Below, one piece after another: positions 44,352 through 53,743 of a DNA stretch of 64,000 nt. The position numbers and the translations under genes are program-made. The notes under the pieces are model-generated. The model did no database searches, was not told the DNA's origin, and saw only the letters and a list, made by a program, of their open reading frames with translations. The stretch comes from CAG-791 sp963605745 (GTDB lineage Bacteria; Bacillota; Clostridia; Lachnospirales; Lachnospiraceae): assembly GCA_963605745.1 (NCBI GenBank), contig CAVCWT010000006.1:20357-84356 (forward strand), in the 5' to 3' direction. Numbering within the stretch: the first letter of the stretch is position 1; each line of letters opens with the position of its first letter.

Positions 44352-45656
44352 ATGAATGAACATCTTATGAATCAGGTATATGAATCACTGGGAATTTCGC
44401 AGAAGGTTCTGGACTATGCAGCACCGATTCTGGAAAGCCTAAAGGACCGGTTTGATGCCATCGATGCGATGGCAGAATACAATCAGCTGCGGATTATTTC
44501 TGCCATGCAGAAGGCGCACATCGGTGAGGCAAGCCTCAAGGGAACCACCGGCTACGGCTATGATGACATCGGACGAGAAGGGCTTGAGCAGGTTTATTCG
44601 AACTATTTTCACACAGAGGATGCGCTGGTGCGTCCGCAGATCACCTGCGGAACCCATGCACTTGCACTCGCTCTGATGTCGAACCTGCGCCCCGGTCAGA
44701 CGCTTTTGTCGGTTGCCGGAAAGCCCTATGATACCCTCGAGGAGGTCATCGGCATTCGTCCTTCCAGAGGCTCCCTTGCAGAATACGGAATTTCTTATCA
44801 GCAGGTGGATCTTCTCCCGGACGGAGGCTTTGATTTTGACGGCATCCAAAAGGTACTGACAGAGGATACCGGGCACTGCATTCACCTGGCAACCATCCAG
44901 CGCTCCAAGGGCTATCAGAGCCGCAAGACGCTGGGGGTGGATGCCATCGGAAAGGCCATTCAGTTCATAAAAAAGCTGCGTCCTGACATCATCTGCATGG
45001 TAGACAACTGCTACGGCGAATTCACAGAAGAGAAGGAGCCGTCCGATGTTGGAGCGGACATGTGCGTCGGATCCCTCATTAAGAACCCGGGCGGCGGCCT
45101 TGCACCGGTCGGCGGCTACATTGCCGGCACAAAGGAATGCGTTGCCAATGCCGCCGTCCGTTTGACCAGTCCTGGCCTTGGCAAAGAGGTTGGTGCGTCT
45201 CTCGATGTTTTACCGCAGCTGTATCAAGGCTTTTTCATGGGACCTGTTGTAACAGCAAGTGCCTTGAAGGGTGCTATTTTAGCTGCCAATATCTATGAAC
45301 GCCTTGGCTTTGACGTGCTGCCTGGCGGCTTGGAGGATCGCCATGACATCATCCAGGCCATTACCTTCCACAAACCGGAGGGCGTCATTGCCTTTTGTCA
45401 GGGAATTCAGGCGGCTTCGCCTGTGGACAGCTTTGTATCCTGCGAGCCTGCGCCGATGCCGGGCTATGATTCCGATGTCATCATGGCTGCCGGTGCCTTT
45501 GTATCCGGCTCCTCCATTGAGCTCTCCGCCGACGGCCCGCTTCGTGAGCCCTATACGGTGTTCTTCCAGGGAGGACTTACCTGGCCGCATGCGAAACTCG
45601 GCATTCTGAAAACCCTTCAGAATATGATGGATCGCGATTTGGTTTCGCTTGATTAA
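44352..45656 (+). CDS. ynbB: Aluminium-resistance/methionine gamma-lyase-like PLP protein
   Basis: This 434-residue PLP-dependent protein belongs to the family called aluminium resistance protein, homologous to cystathionine/methionine lyases and to B. subtilis YnbB, which also neighbours miaA. The PLP lysine is probably in GSLIKNPGGGLAP (about residue 240), and ITCGTHALALAL and MVDNCYGEFTEE are family segments. The physiological reaction is not established. It starts at ATG 44352, with AAAAAGAGG upstream at suitable spacing. radC follows 71 nt later. Confidence 0.9.
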   Translation: MNEHLMNQVYESLGISQKVLDYAAPILESLKDRFDAIDAMAEYNQLRIISAMQKAHIGEASLKGTTGYGYDDIGREGLEQVYSNYFHTEDALVRPQITCGTHALALALMSNLRPGQTLLSVAGKPYDTLEEVIGIRPSRGSLAEYGISYQQVDLLPDGGFDFDGIQKVLTEDTGHCIHLATIQRSKGYQSRKTLGVDAIGKAIQFIKKLRPDIICMVDNCYGEFTEEKEPSDVGADMCVGSLIKNPGGGLAPVGGYIAGTKECVANAAVRLTSPGLGKEVGASLDVLPQLYQGFFMGPVVTASALKGAILAANIYERLGFDVLPGGLEDRHDIIQAITFHKPEGVIAFCQGIQAASPVDSFVSCEPAPMPGYDSDVIMAAGAFVSGSSIELSADGPLREPYTVFFQGGLTWPHAKLGILKTLQNMMDRDLVSLD

Positions 45657-45727
45657 GCCTGCCGCAGTCGGTACAATAACTAACAGACTTCTGTTTTCGG
45701 AGAGGCCCGGGAAGGAGGTCTGTACTT

Positions 45728-46510
45728 ATGAATTTCATCAACCAGGAACGAAACGGCGCAGGATCTGACGGTGCGAATCTTTGCAAGAGAAAACCTTGCA
45801 GGAAAAAGTCTGTTAGCCGGAAATCCTGCAACCAGAATCCTGAGATGCCCTATGAGCGTTTTGCTGCAGCGGGAAAGGAGGCTTTGTCCAACTCAGAGCT
45901 TCTGGCCGTGCTGCTGCGCTCCGGCACGAAGGAGGAGTCTGTCACGGAACTGGCTAAACATCTCCTAAGACTTGGAAACGGCGACGGGAATTCCCTGTCT
46001 GTTCTGTATTCCCTGAGTCAAAAGGAGCTGCAGAGCGTTCCGGGAATCGGCCCTGTCCGGGCGATTCAGCTGCAATGCCTTCTGGAATTGTCAAGGCGTC
46101 TTGCCGCTGAGCAGGCCATCGGACACAAAGCGCAGCTTATCTGCAGCAATCCAAAGGTCGTGGCAGATTATTACATGGAATCGCTTCGCCATGAGACCAG
46201 GGAGAGGGTCATTGCCCTGTTCCTTGACAACAAGCTGGTTCCCATTCACGAAGAGGTCATGACCATCGGCACAGCAGATGCATCGCTGTGTTCTCCGAGA
46301 GATATTTACCGAAGAGCACTGCAGGTTGGGGCTGTGGCACTTCTTGTGATGCACAATCATCCCAGCGGAGATCCGAATCCGTCAAGACAGGATATTGCCC
46401 TGACCGGCAAGCTTGCAGAGGCGGGAAATCTGATGGAGATTCGCCTGGTGGATCATATTATTATCGGTGACAGATGCTATTGCAGCATGAAGGAAAGGGG
46501 CTGCCTGTAA
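45728..46510 (+). CDS. radC: DNA repair protein RadC family (JAMM protein)
   Basis: RadC (260 residues) has an N-terminal helix-hairpin-helix region (LQSVPGIGPVRAIQLQCLLEL) and the JAMM metalloprotease-like motif MHNHPSGDPNPSRQD. The domain is called RadC for historical reasons; a repair role is doubtful and its substrate is unknown. The first about 40 residues are basic and low in conservation (KRKPCRKKSVSRKSC). The start ATG 45728 is preceded by GAAGGAGG at 11 nt. mreB follows, as is usual in Firmicutes (radC-mreB-mreC-mreD). Confidence 0.93.
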   Translation: MNFINQERNGAGSDGANLCKRKPCRKKSVSRKSCNQNPEMPYERFAAAGKEALSNSELLAVLLRSGTKEESVTELAKHLLRLGNGDGNSLSVLYSLSQKELQSVPGIGPVRAIQLQCLLELSRRLAAEQAIGHKAQLICSNPKVVADYYMESLRHETRERVIALFLDNKLVPIHEEVMTIGTADASLCSPRDIYRRALQVGAVALLVMHNHPSGDPNPSRQDIALTGKLAEAGNLMEIRLVDHIIIGDRCYCSMKERGCL

Positions 46511-46642
46511 GGTGTCGTGAGGCTTTGGGGATGCATGTTTGTTCCCTTTTGGCCAAGCCTTGGCCGGTTTGATTCCGCGGGAGTCGAACCGGATGCAAAA
46601 TCACAGGATCTGTGTCTGTCAGGAAGGATTAGAACGAAGGAT

Positions 46643-47725
46643 ATGTCTATATTCAACAGAAGACGCAAAACCATTCATGATGTTCATGAGCAGGAGGAAT
46701 TTCACGATCCCGGAGTCATGAACAATGCCTATGCAGTGGACCTTGGAACCTGCAATATCAAGATTTACAATGCCGGCACAGATCGGATTGTTGTTCAAAA
46801 GAATATGATCGCGGTCAAGAATAAAAAGACCATGATTGCCTACGGAGACAACGCCTATGAAATGTTCGAGCGTGCTCCGGCCAACATCAAGGTCAGCTAT
46901 CCCATTGCCAGCGGTGTCATTGCCGATATCCGTAACATGGAGCTGCTCATGAAATCCTTTATCCGCGATGAGCAGCGCGGCGCCATGCATCCTGCGGACT
47001 TCTTTGTAGCGGTTCCTACGGATGTCACCGAAGTAGAACGCAGAGCCTTTTATGATCTGATTGCAGATGCCGGGATTAAGGCCAGACGCATCATGGTTGT
47101 CGAGAAGGCACTGGCAGACGGCCTTGGCCTTGGCATTGATGTCAAGACCGCACAGGGTGTTCTGATTGTTGATGTTGGTTTTGATACGACCGAGATTTCG
47201 ATTCTGTCTCTTGGCGGAATTGTCCTGTCCAAGCTGATCAAGGTCGGCGGCCACCAGTTCGATGCTACCATCGTCTCTGCGGTGCGCCGCGAGTACAACC
47301 TTGTCATCGGCATGAAGACCGCAGAGACCGTTCGCCTATCCTTTGGCAACAAGGAGAATTCCTCCGATCTGTGCACGATCTACGGGCGCGATATTGTAAC
47401 GGGACTTCCTATGGAGCGGAGCCTTTCCAGAGAATTTGTGGCGGATACGCTGACGGACAGCTTCCGAACAATCGTAGATAATGTGAAGGTTCTGCTGGAG
47501 AGAACTCCTCCAGAGCTGTCTGCGGACATTTATCGCCATGGTCTGTTTCTTACCGGCGGAGCCAGTCAGGAAGAGGGACTTGCCGATCTTCTGGGCGCAG
47601 AGGTCAAACTGGATGTCAATGTGGCGGATTCTCCCATTAACACCGTGGCACTTGGCCTTGCACAGGTCATCAAGAAGATTCAATATCGTCCCCTTGCTTA
47701 TACCATCGAAGGATTGGGTAAATGA
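46643..47725 (+). CDS. mreB: Rod-shape actin homologue MreB
   Basis: The 360-residue actin-like ATPase forms membrane filaments that direct side-wall synthesis. Phosphate motifs are visible: AVDLGTCNIKIYN, VDVGFDTTEISIL and LTGGASQEEGLADLL. It is more divergent than usual: DLGTCN replaces the common DLGTAN. There is also a 25-residue charged extension before MNNAYAVDLG. The start ATG 46643 is very close to GAAGG (2 nt) but 15 nt from AGGAAGG; ATG 46718 is an alternative that would give a standard-length start. It is followed at once by mreC with a 4 nt overlap. Confidence 0.9.
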   Translation: MSIFNRRRKTIHDVHEQEEFHDPGVMNNAYAVDLGTCNIKIYNAGTDRIVVQKNMIAVKNKKTMIAYGDNAYEMFERAPANIKVSYPIASGVIADIRNMELLMKSFIRDEQRGAMHPADFFVAVPTDVTEVERRAFYDLIADAGIKARRIMVVEKALADGLGLGIDVKTAQGVLIVDVGFDTTEISILSLGGIVLSKLIKVGGHQFDATIVSAVRREYNLVIGMKTAETVRLSFGNKENSSDLCTIYGRDIVTGLPMERSLSREFVADTLTDSFRTIVDNVKVLLERTPPELSADIYRHGLFLTGGASQEEGLADLLGAEVKLDVNVADSPINTVALGLAQVIKKIQYRPLAYTIEGLGK

Positions 47726-48600
47726 GTACAGGTCCCATTAAAAGAAGAGAACCGATTCGGCTTCATATTCCGAGTCGGTATCTTTTATTATTGACCACCG
47801 CATGCTGTGTTGGTCTAATATCAATTACATATTACACGGATATCCTTACCGGTCCTTTGTCCGGCTTTGCCAGTTATGTCATCGTTCCGTTCCAGAACGG
47901 CGTCAGCCAGGCAGGAGAATGGATCCTCAAGCGCGAGCAACTGGTGTCAGATATCAAGATGCTGCAGAAGGAGAACGAAGAGCTCAGAACCAAGAACGAA
48001 GAGCTCCAGCTTACCAACAGTGCCCTGGAGCAGGAAAAACACGAGCTCACGCAGCTGCGGGAACTCTATCAGCTCGAAGGCTCCTATTCCGACTATCCCA
48101 AAATCGGTGCCAGAATCATTGCCAAAGAGACTGGCAGCTGGTACCACACCTTTACCATTAACAAAGGAACGGATGACGGGCTGACACTGGATATGAATGT
48201 GCTGGCCAGTGGGGGACTCTGTGGGAGGATTACCTATATCGGCTCCAACTGGGCCAGAGTGCAGGCAATCATTGATGATGATTCCAATATCTCGGCAACA
48301 ATCCAGAGGACCCAGACCAACCTCGTTGTAACAGGAGATTTGACCCTGTATGAGGACGGTGTGATTGCCTTTAAGGAGTTGTCGGATCCGGACAACAAGG
48401 TGAAGGTTGGCGACAGCGTGGTTACGTCCAACATCAGCGATAAATATCTGTCCGGGATTCTCATTGGTTATATCAGCGAAATAACGAATGACCCCAACCA
48501 GTTGACCAAATCCGGCAAGATTACGCCTGCGGTAGATTTTTCCCATCTGGATACGGTCCTTGTAATCCAGGAGGTCAAACAGACCGTGGATGAAGATTGA
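47722..48600 (+). CDS. mreC: Cell shape protein MreC
   Basis: MreC (292 residues) is a membrane protein that links MreB filaments to periplasmic wall synthases. It has one transmembrane helix (about residues 21-42), a coiled coil (about 70-115, rich in E/K/L), and a C-terminal beta domain (IGARIIAKETGSWYHTFTINKG, then GVIAFKELSDPDNKVKVGD). It starts four bases before the mreB stop (ATGA) and is coupled to mreD downstream. Confidence 0.95.
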   Translation: MSTGPIKRREPIRLHIPSRYLLLLTTACCVGLISITYYTDILTGPLSGFASYVIVPFQNGVSQAGEWILKREQLVSDIKMLQKENEELRTKNEELQLTNSALEQEKHELTQLRELYQLEGSYSDYPKIGARIIAKETGSWYHTFTINKGTDDGLTLDMNVLASGGLCGRITYIGSNWARVQAIIDDDSNISATIQRTQTNLVVTGDLTLYEDGVIAFKELSDPDNKVKVGDSVVTSNISDKYLSGILIGYISEITNDPNQLTKSGKITPAVDFSHLDTVLVIQEVKQTVDED

Positions 48601-48615
48601 GTATGGAGATCGTCC

Positions 48616-49152
48616 TTGAAGAAGCTTCGAACGGTTGTATTGTTATTCATCATTATACTGGGATGTCTGGTTGTACAGACATCTGTTCTGCCGGCTTTTT
48701 CGCTGCAGGGAATCTCCCCGAACCTGTTGATTGTGGTTGTCACTTCCTACGGGTTCATGTTCGGCGACCGAAAAGGACTTTTGATTGGTTTTATCTGCGG
48801 ACTTTTGTGTGATATCTGCTTTGGTCCTTTGATCGGTTTCCGCGCAGGTCTGTATGCCGGAATCGGTTTTATGTCCGGCAAGTTTCAGAAGGTTCTGTAT
48901 GTGGAGGATCTGGCCTTTCCGCTCTCTTTGATTGCCTTTTGCGACCTGTTCAGCGGTTTTATGACCTATGCCTTTTTGTTCATGCTGCGAAACCGACTGT
49001 TCTTTCGGACGTTTTTTGCACAGCGCATGCTGCCGGAGATGGTGTATACCGTAATCGCTGCCATCTTTTTATATCCTTTGCTGCGCATGTTATACACCCG
49101 TTTCATGGAGGAAAAGCGCCAGAGCGCCTTGATTCAGAATCAGAATGTTTGA
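48616..49152 (+). CDS. mreD: Cell shape protein MreD
   Basis: The 178-residue integral membrane protein has about five or six hydrophobic helices and the MreD pattern at residues 1-25 (VVLLFIIILGCLVVQTSVLP). It is a partner of MreC. The start is the TTG at 48616, 6 nt after GGAG (48606-48609); the ATG at 48603 is out of frame. The C terminus overlaps the PBP2 start by 8 bases. Confidence 0.92.
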   Translation: MKKLRTVVLLFIIILGCLVVQTSVLPAFSLQGISPNLLIVVVTSYGFMFGDRKGLLIGFICGLLCDICFGPLIGFRAGLYAGIGFMSGKFQKVLYVEDLAFPLSLIAFCDLFSGFMTYAFLFMLRNRLFFRTFFAQRMLPEMVYTVIAAIFLYPLLRMLYTRFMEEKRQSALIQNQNV

Positions 49153-52045
49153 TCGCCTTATACGTATCATCGAGAATATCCAATCTTTTTTTCGGGGTGA
49201 CATCTTTCGCAAGATGAACCCCAGAACACTGTTCATGTCCGTTGTGACTGTCGGAATCGGCATCGGACTGATTTATCGTCTGTTCGTTCTGCAAATTGTC
49301 AACGGCGAGACGTATCTTGCCAATTTCCAGTTGCGAATCCGAAGAGAAGTCACCATTCCCTCCACAAGAGGCAGGATCTACGACCGAAACGGGAATCTTC
49401 TGGCTTACAACGAGCTGGCTTATTCCGTAACCATGAATGACCTTGGCGAATCCTCCTCGGCTCACAGCCAGGAGCTAAATGACACCATCGAAAAAGTCAT
49501 TGAAATTGTTGAAGCCAACGGCGATTCCGTTTCCACAGATTTTGATGTGACCTATAACGAGGAAACCGGACACTATGAGTATACGGTTTCCGGGGTTACC
49601 TTATCCCGATTTCTGGCTGACGTCTATGGGTATGCGACCATTGGCGAGCTCGAAGATGACGAGGCTAATGTTACTGCCGACGATCTGATCGGATACCTTT
49701 GTTCTTCCAGACGTTTTCGCATCGGAGAGTACATGAACTCGGAAGATGAGACCAGTGAGTTTGTTCCGGAAAAAGGCTATGAACCAAAGCGCCTTCTTCA
49801 GATTGTTACCATTCGGTATCTTTTGAGCCTCAACAGCTATCAGAAATACATTGCAACGACGGTTGCGGAAAATGTCTCGGAAAAAACCGTTGCCGCCATT
49901 CTGGAAAACAAAAATGATCTGGAAGGTGTCGATATTTCTGATGACACAAGGCGCCGGTACAATGACAGTGAATATTTTGCGCAGATCCTTGGTTATACCG
50001 GTAAAATCAGCTCCGAAGAGCTGGAATCTCTGCAGAAGGAGAATGAAGACTATACCAGCAGTGATGTTGTCGGCAAATCCGGGATTGAATCTGCGATGGA
50101 GACAACGTTGCAGGGAACCAAGGGCTCCGAGGTCGTCTACGTTGACAACATGGGCAACGAGCTCGAGACCAGCGACTATGTTGCTCCCGTTGCAGGAAAT
50201 GATGTGTATCTGACGATTGACCATGATCTTCAGATTGCCGCACAGGACATTCTCGAACGCAAGCTGGCCGACATCGTATACAGCAGAATCATTGATGCCA
50301 AAACGTATACGATGGGAGAAAATGACAAAAACTCGAACATCAAGATTCCGATTTATGACGTCTACTTTCAGATGTTCAACAACAACATTATCGATCTCGA
50401 GCATCTTTCCGGCGAGGAGGCCAAGACGACAGAAAAGGCCGTCTATGATGCATTTGTAAGCTATCAGGCAAAGACCATCAGCCGCCTTCGGGAGGAAATG
50501 GAAACCGAAAGGCAGCCCTATAATGTCCTGTCGAAGGAATATCAGGACTATGAGAGTTACATTGTGCAGATGCTCAAGGATAAAAATGTCCTTGTGACCT
50601 CCCGGATTGACCGGAATGATGCAACCTATATTGACTGGACCACGAATGAAGTAATCTCCATGGCAGAATTTCTGAATTACGCCATTTCCATGGACTGGGT
50701 GGATGCAAGTCTCATCAATATGGAGGATGAGTATGCTTCCGGATCTGAGGTCTATGAGGCTCTTACGGAATATATCCTTCAGGAGCTGCAGGAGGATACG
50801 GATTTTACCAAGCATCTTTATCACTACATGCTGCAAAGCGATACCATCAGCGGCGCACAGGTGTGCATGATCCTGATAGAACAGGGGGCGGTCACAGTTT
50901 CGGATGCCGAGGCCGGAAATCTCCTTAGCGGGCAGGAGAGTGCCATGACCTTTATGCTAAGACGCATTCAGAATCTGGATATCACTCCTGCACAGCTCGC
51001 CTTGTATCCTTGTACCGGGTCTATTGTCATCACCGATGTAAATAGCGGCGATGTCCTTGCGCTGGTATCTTATCCAGGTTATGACAACAATAAAATGGCC
51101 AACGGCGTGGATGCAGCGTATTACAGCTCCCTGCAGCAGGACCTGTCTTTGCCGCTGATTAATAATGCAACCTACCAGGAGACAGCTCCCGGTTCCACCT
51201 TTAAGCCGGTGTCTGCAACCGCAGCACTGATGGAAGGGGTTCTGGACCTTGGCACGGTGATTAAATGTGAAGGCATCTTTACCAAGATCGGCAATCCTGC
51301 CCCGCAGTGCTGGGTATATCCGGCTTCCCACGGGAATCTGACGGTATCCGGCGGCATCACCAATTCCTGTAATATCTTTTTCTACGAGGTTGGCTATCGT
51401 CTGGGACTTGATTCCGAAGGAAACTACGATTCGGAACAGGGTATCGAAACGCTGCAAAAATATGCGGATCTCTATGGTCTTACCGAAAAATCCGGCATCG
51501 AAATCGAAGAGCGCGCTCCGCAGGTTTCTTCTGAAGACGCTGTTCGTTCTGCCATCGGTCAGGGCAATGCCAGCTATACGACAGTGGGACTTGCCCGCTA
51601 TGTAACAACGATTGCCAACAGCGGAACCTGCTATAATCTGACCTTGATTGATAAAACGCAGTCCAGTGATAGCCAGACAGTTTTGGATAACTCGGCAACC
51701 GTTCGCAATGTCATCAATATGAATTCCTCTTATTGGGATGCCATCCATACCGGTATGCGAGGCGTGGTACAGAATCAGGCCTTCTGGTCCGGCCTTTCTG
51801 TCAATGCCGCCGGCAAAACCGGTACAGCGCAGGAGGCAGAGGACAAGCCAAACCACTCATTGTTTATCTGCTATGCTCCCTATGAATCCCCGCGCATTGC
51901 GGTTGCAACCCGTGTGGCTAATGGTTATACCTCGTCCTATGCAGCACAGATCACCGAGGCTGTACTGGAGTACTACTTTGGTGACAAGACGCTGGATGAA
52001 ATTCTTGGAACCTCCATGGATCTGGAATCCACCTCCGGTGACTGA
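49145..52045 (+). CDS. mrdA: Penicillin-binding protein 2 (elongation transpeptidase), with large insertion
   Basis: This 966-residue class B PBP crosslinks peptidoglycan in lateral-wall synthesis, working with RodA. A short cytoplasmic start and transmembrane helix (about 29-50) lead into the dimerisation domain (TRGRIYDRNGNLLAYNELA). Transpeptidase motifs are SxxK at S684 (PGSTFKPVSA), SxN (TNSCNIFFYE) and KTG (AAGKTGTAQEAEDK). It is much longer than common PBP2 (about 600-720). Roughly 245 extra, largely helical, charged residues (about 375-620) interrupt the domain before SIVITDVNSGDVLAL. The start overlaps mreD by 8 bases. Confidence 0.94.
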   Translation: MFDRLIRIIENIQSFFRGDIFRKMNPRTLFMSVVTVGIGIGLIYRLFVLQIVNGETYLANFQLRIRREVTIPSTRGRIYDRNGNLLAYNELAYSVTMNDLGESSSAHSQELNDTIEKVIEIVEANGDSVSTDFDVTYNEETGHYEYTVSGVTLSRFLADVYGYATIGELEDDEANVTADDLIGYLCSSRRFRIGEYMNSEDETSEFVPEKGYEPKRLLQIVTIRYLLSLNSYQKYIATTVAENVSEKTVAAILENKNDLEGVDISDDTRRRYNDSEYFAQILGYTGKISSEELESLQKENEDYTSSDVVGKSGIESAMETTLQGTKGSEVVYVDNMGNELETSDYVAPVAGNDVYLTIDHDLQIAAQDILERKLADIVYSRIIDAKTYTMGENDKNSNIKIPIYDVYFQMFNNNIIDLEHLSGEEAKTTEKAVYDAFVSYQAKTISRLREEMETERQPYNVLSKEYQDYESYIVQMLKDKNVLVTSRIDRNDATYIDWTTNEVISMAEFLNYAISMDWVDASLINMEDEYASGSEVYEALTEYILQELQEDTDFTKHLYHYMLQSDTISGAQVCMILIEQGAVTVSDAEAGNLLSGQESAMTFMLRRIQNLDITPAQLALYPCTGSIVITDVNSGDVLALVSYPGYDNNKMANGVDAAYYSSLQQDLSLPLINNATYQETAPGSTFKPVSATAALMEGVLDLGTVIKCEGIFTKIGNPAPQCWVYPASHGNLTVSGGITNSCNIFFYEVGYRLGLDSEGNYDSEQGIETLQKYADLYGLTEKSGIEIEERAPQVSSEDAVRSAIGQGNASYTTVGLARYVTTIANSGTCYNLTLIDKTQSSDSQTVLDNSATVRNVINMNSSYWDAIHTGMRGVVQNQAFWSGLSVNAAGKTGTAQEAEDKPNHSLFICYAPYESPRIAVATRVANGYTSSYAAQITEAVLEYYFGDKTLDEILGTSMDLESTSGD

Positions 52046-52082
52046 TTTACTGCAACAGGCAGAAAGGAAACAACAAGGAACT

Positions 52083-53240
52083 ATGCGGCATCGATTATTT
52101 CAAACCTTTTCCGTGAAGCATCTGGATTATATCCTCATCCTGCTGGTCGCTTTGCTCAACGGTATCGGCATTGCAGCAATTGGGTCTGCAGAACATGACC
52201 TGCAGTCCAAACAGCTCTACGGTATGCTGCTGGGACTTGCTGTCATGATCTTTGTTTCCGCTGTGGATTATCATGAGCTGATCAAGTACTCGTGGGTCTA
52301 TTATGCAATCTCCGTTTTCCTTCTGGCTCTGGTCTTTACACCGCTTGGTGTTGCAAGAGACGATGCCACCAGATGGATCCGGTTAGGCATGACCATTCAG
52401 CCCTCGGAGTTTGCGAAAATATTATTGATTTTATTTTTTGCAAAGTTTATCATGACCTATAAGACTAGGATGAAGAGGTATGTGTGGGTGACAGTGTGTC
52501 TGTTTTTGGCACTGCCGCCTGTTCTGCTGATCTATAGGGAACCTGACCTGTCGACAACCATTATGGTTTGCCTGATCATTGCCTCTATTGTTTTTGTTTG
52601 CGGATTGAGTTTTCGTCTGGTTGCCGGCATTCTGGTCGTATCCGTTCCTTCCGTGATTGTCTTTGTGAATCTGGTTGTACAGGAAGGCTCCACGCTGCTT
52701 AATGAGTATCAGAGAAACCGCGTGTTGGCTTACCTTCATCCGGAGGATTATGCAGACACCATTGCGTATCAGACCATGAATTCCATAATGGCGATCGGGT
52801 CCGGTCAGCTCCTTGGGAAGGGATACAATACCAATGAAATCAGTTCTCTTCTGAACAGCGGATATATCAGTGAGTCGCAGACAGACTTTATCTTTACCGT
52901 AATCGGAGAGGAATTCGGCTTTGTTGGCGGTAGTATAGTTGTGATTCTGCTGGTACTGATCACTCTTCGCTGTTATTACATTGCAAAGAATGCAAAGGAC
53001 ATCGCAGGCACCGTCATAGCAACAGGTATGGGGACCTGGATCGGATTTCAGGGATTCATCAACATAGCGGTTACAACCGGCGTATTGCCGAATACAGGAA
53101 TCCCGCTTCCCTTCGTCAGCTATGGCCTCACCAGTCTGATCAGTTTGTATCTGGGACTGGGCTTTGTCCTGAATGTGCGCATGCAGAATATGCGACGGAC
53201 ATCTAAAGGTGATGGCATTCATTTTGGGGGTACGACATGA
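52083..53240 (+). CDS. rodA: Rod-shape peptidoglycan polymerase RodA (SEDS family)
   Basis: RodA (385 residues) is a SEDS glycosyltransferase with about ten transmembrane helices that polymerises lipid II for side-wall synthesis. The family segments are IQPSEFAKI and the C-terminal block NTGIPLPFVSYGLTSL. The YREPDLST segment matches the catalytic Asp loop of SEDS proteins. ATG 52083 has AGAAAGGAAA about 12 nt upstream and a closer AAGGAA; long in-frame extensions into pbp2 were rejected. Its end overlaps mgsA by four bases. Because of its position after pbp2 it is RodA rather than FtsW. Confidence 0.92.
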   Translation: MRHRLFQTFSVKHLDYILILLVALLNGIGIAAIGSAEHDLQSKQLYGMLLGLAVMIFVSAVDYHELIKYSWVYYAISVFLLALVFTPLGVARDDATRWIRLGMTIQPSEFAKILLILFFAKFIMTYKTRMKRYVWVTVCLFLALPPVLLIYREPDLSTTIMVCLIIASIVFVCGLSFRLVAGILVVSVPSVIVFVNLVVQEGSTLLNEYQRNRVLAYLHPEDYADTIAYQTMNSIMAIGSGQLLGKGYNTNEISSLLNSGYISESQTDFIFTVIGEEFGFVGGSIVVILLVLITLRCYYIAKNAKDIAGTVIATGMGTWIGFQGFINIAVTTGVLPNTGIPLPFVSYGLTSLISLYLGLGFVLNVRMQNMRRTSKGDGIHFGGTT

Positions 53241-53635
53241 ACATTGCAATCATTGCACATGATGCAAAAAAGAAACTGATGCAGAATTTCTGCATTGCCT
53301 ACCGCGGCATTCTGAGCCGGCATGATCTGTATGCGACCGGAACGACGGGGCGTCTTGTGGAGGAGGTCACGAATCTGTCGATTCACAAGCTCCTGGCGGG
53401 ACATCTGGGCGGAGAGCAGCAGATCGGTGCTCAGATCGAGAATAACGAGATCGATCTCGTTATTTTCCTGCGTGATCCGTTCAGCGACAGTAAGAAACAC
53501 GAACCGGACGTCAACAATATCGTCCGTCTCTGCGATATTCATAATATACCGCTTGCAACGAATCTGGCAACGGCGGAGCTCTTGGTGAAATCTCTGGACA
53601 GAGGCGATCTTGAGTGGCGTGAAATGTATAAATAG
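53237..53635 (+). CDS. mgsA: Methylglyoxal synthase
   Basis: MgsA (132 residues) converts dihydroxyacetone phosphate to methylglyoxal and phosphate, a glycolytic bypass. The family signature is ALATGTTGRLVEEVTNLSIH-like in YATGTTGRLVEEVTN, then LRDPFSDSKKHEPDVNN and NIPLATNLATAELLV. It begins ATGA overlapping the rodA stop and is therefore coupled to the elongation operon. This arrangement, a metabolic gene at the end of mre/rodA, occurs in some Clostridia. Confidence 0.95.
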   Translation: MNIAIIAHDAKKKLMQNFCIAYRGILSRHDLYATGTTGRLVEEVTNLSIHKLLAGHLGGEQQIGAQIENNEIDLVIFLRDPFSDSKKHEPDVNNIVRLCDIHNIPLATNLATAELLVKSLDRGDLEWREMYK

Positions 53636-53642
53636 AGGTAAT

Positions 53643-53716
53643 GGTTTAGCACCTGTCAATCATGAGTTTGTCCGCAGGGACGACCGATTCATGTTGAAAT
53701 CGCCAGGGACTAAACG
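53643..53716. repeat. Family 1 element, short copy E
   Basis: GTTTAGCACCTG (53644-53655) pairs imperfectly with CAGGGACTAAAC (53704-53715), with one mismatch. Inside, CATGAGTTTGTCC... and CGATTCATG form the arm. The three-arm core is absent, giving a single long hairpin between mgsA and dacA. Confidence 0.65.
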
Positions 53717-53743
53717 GATACAAACAGAGTATCTATTCAGCAT

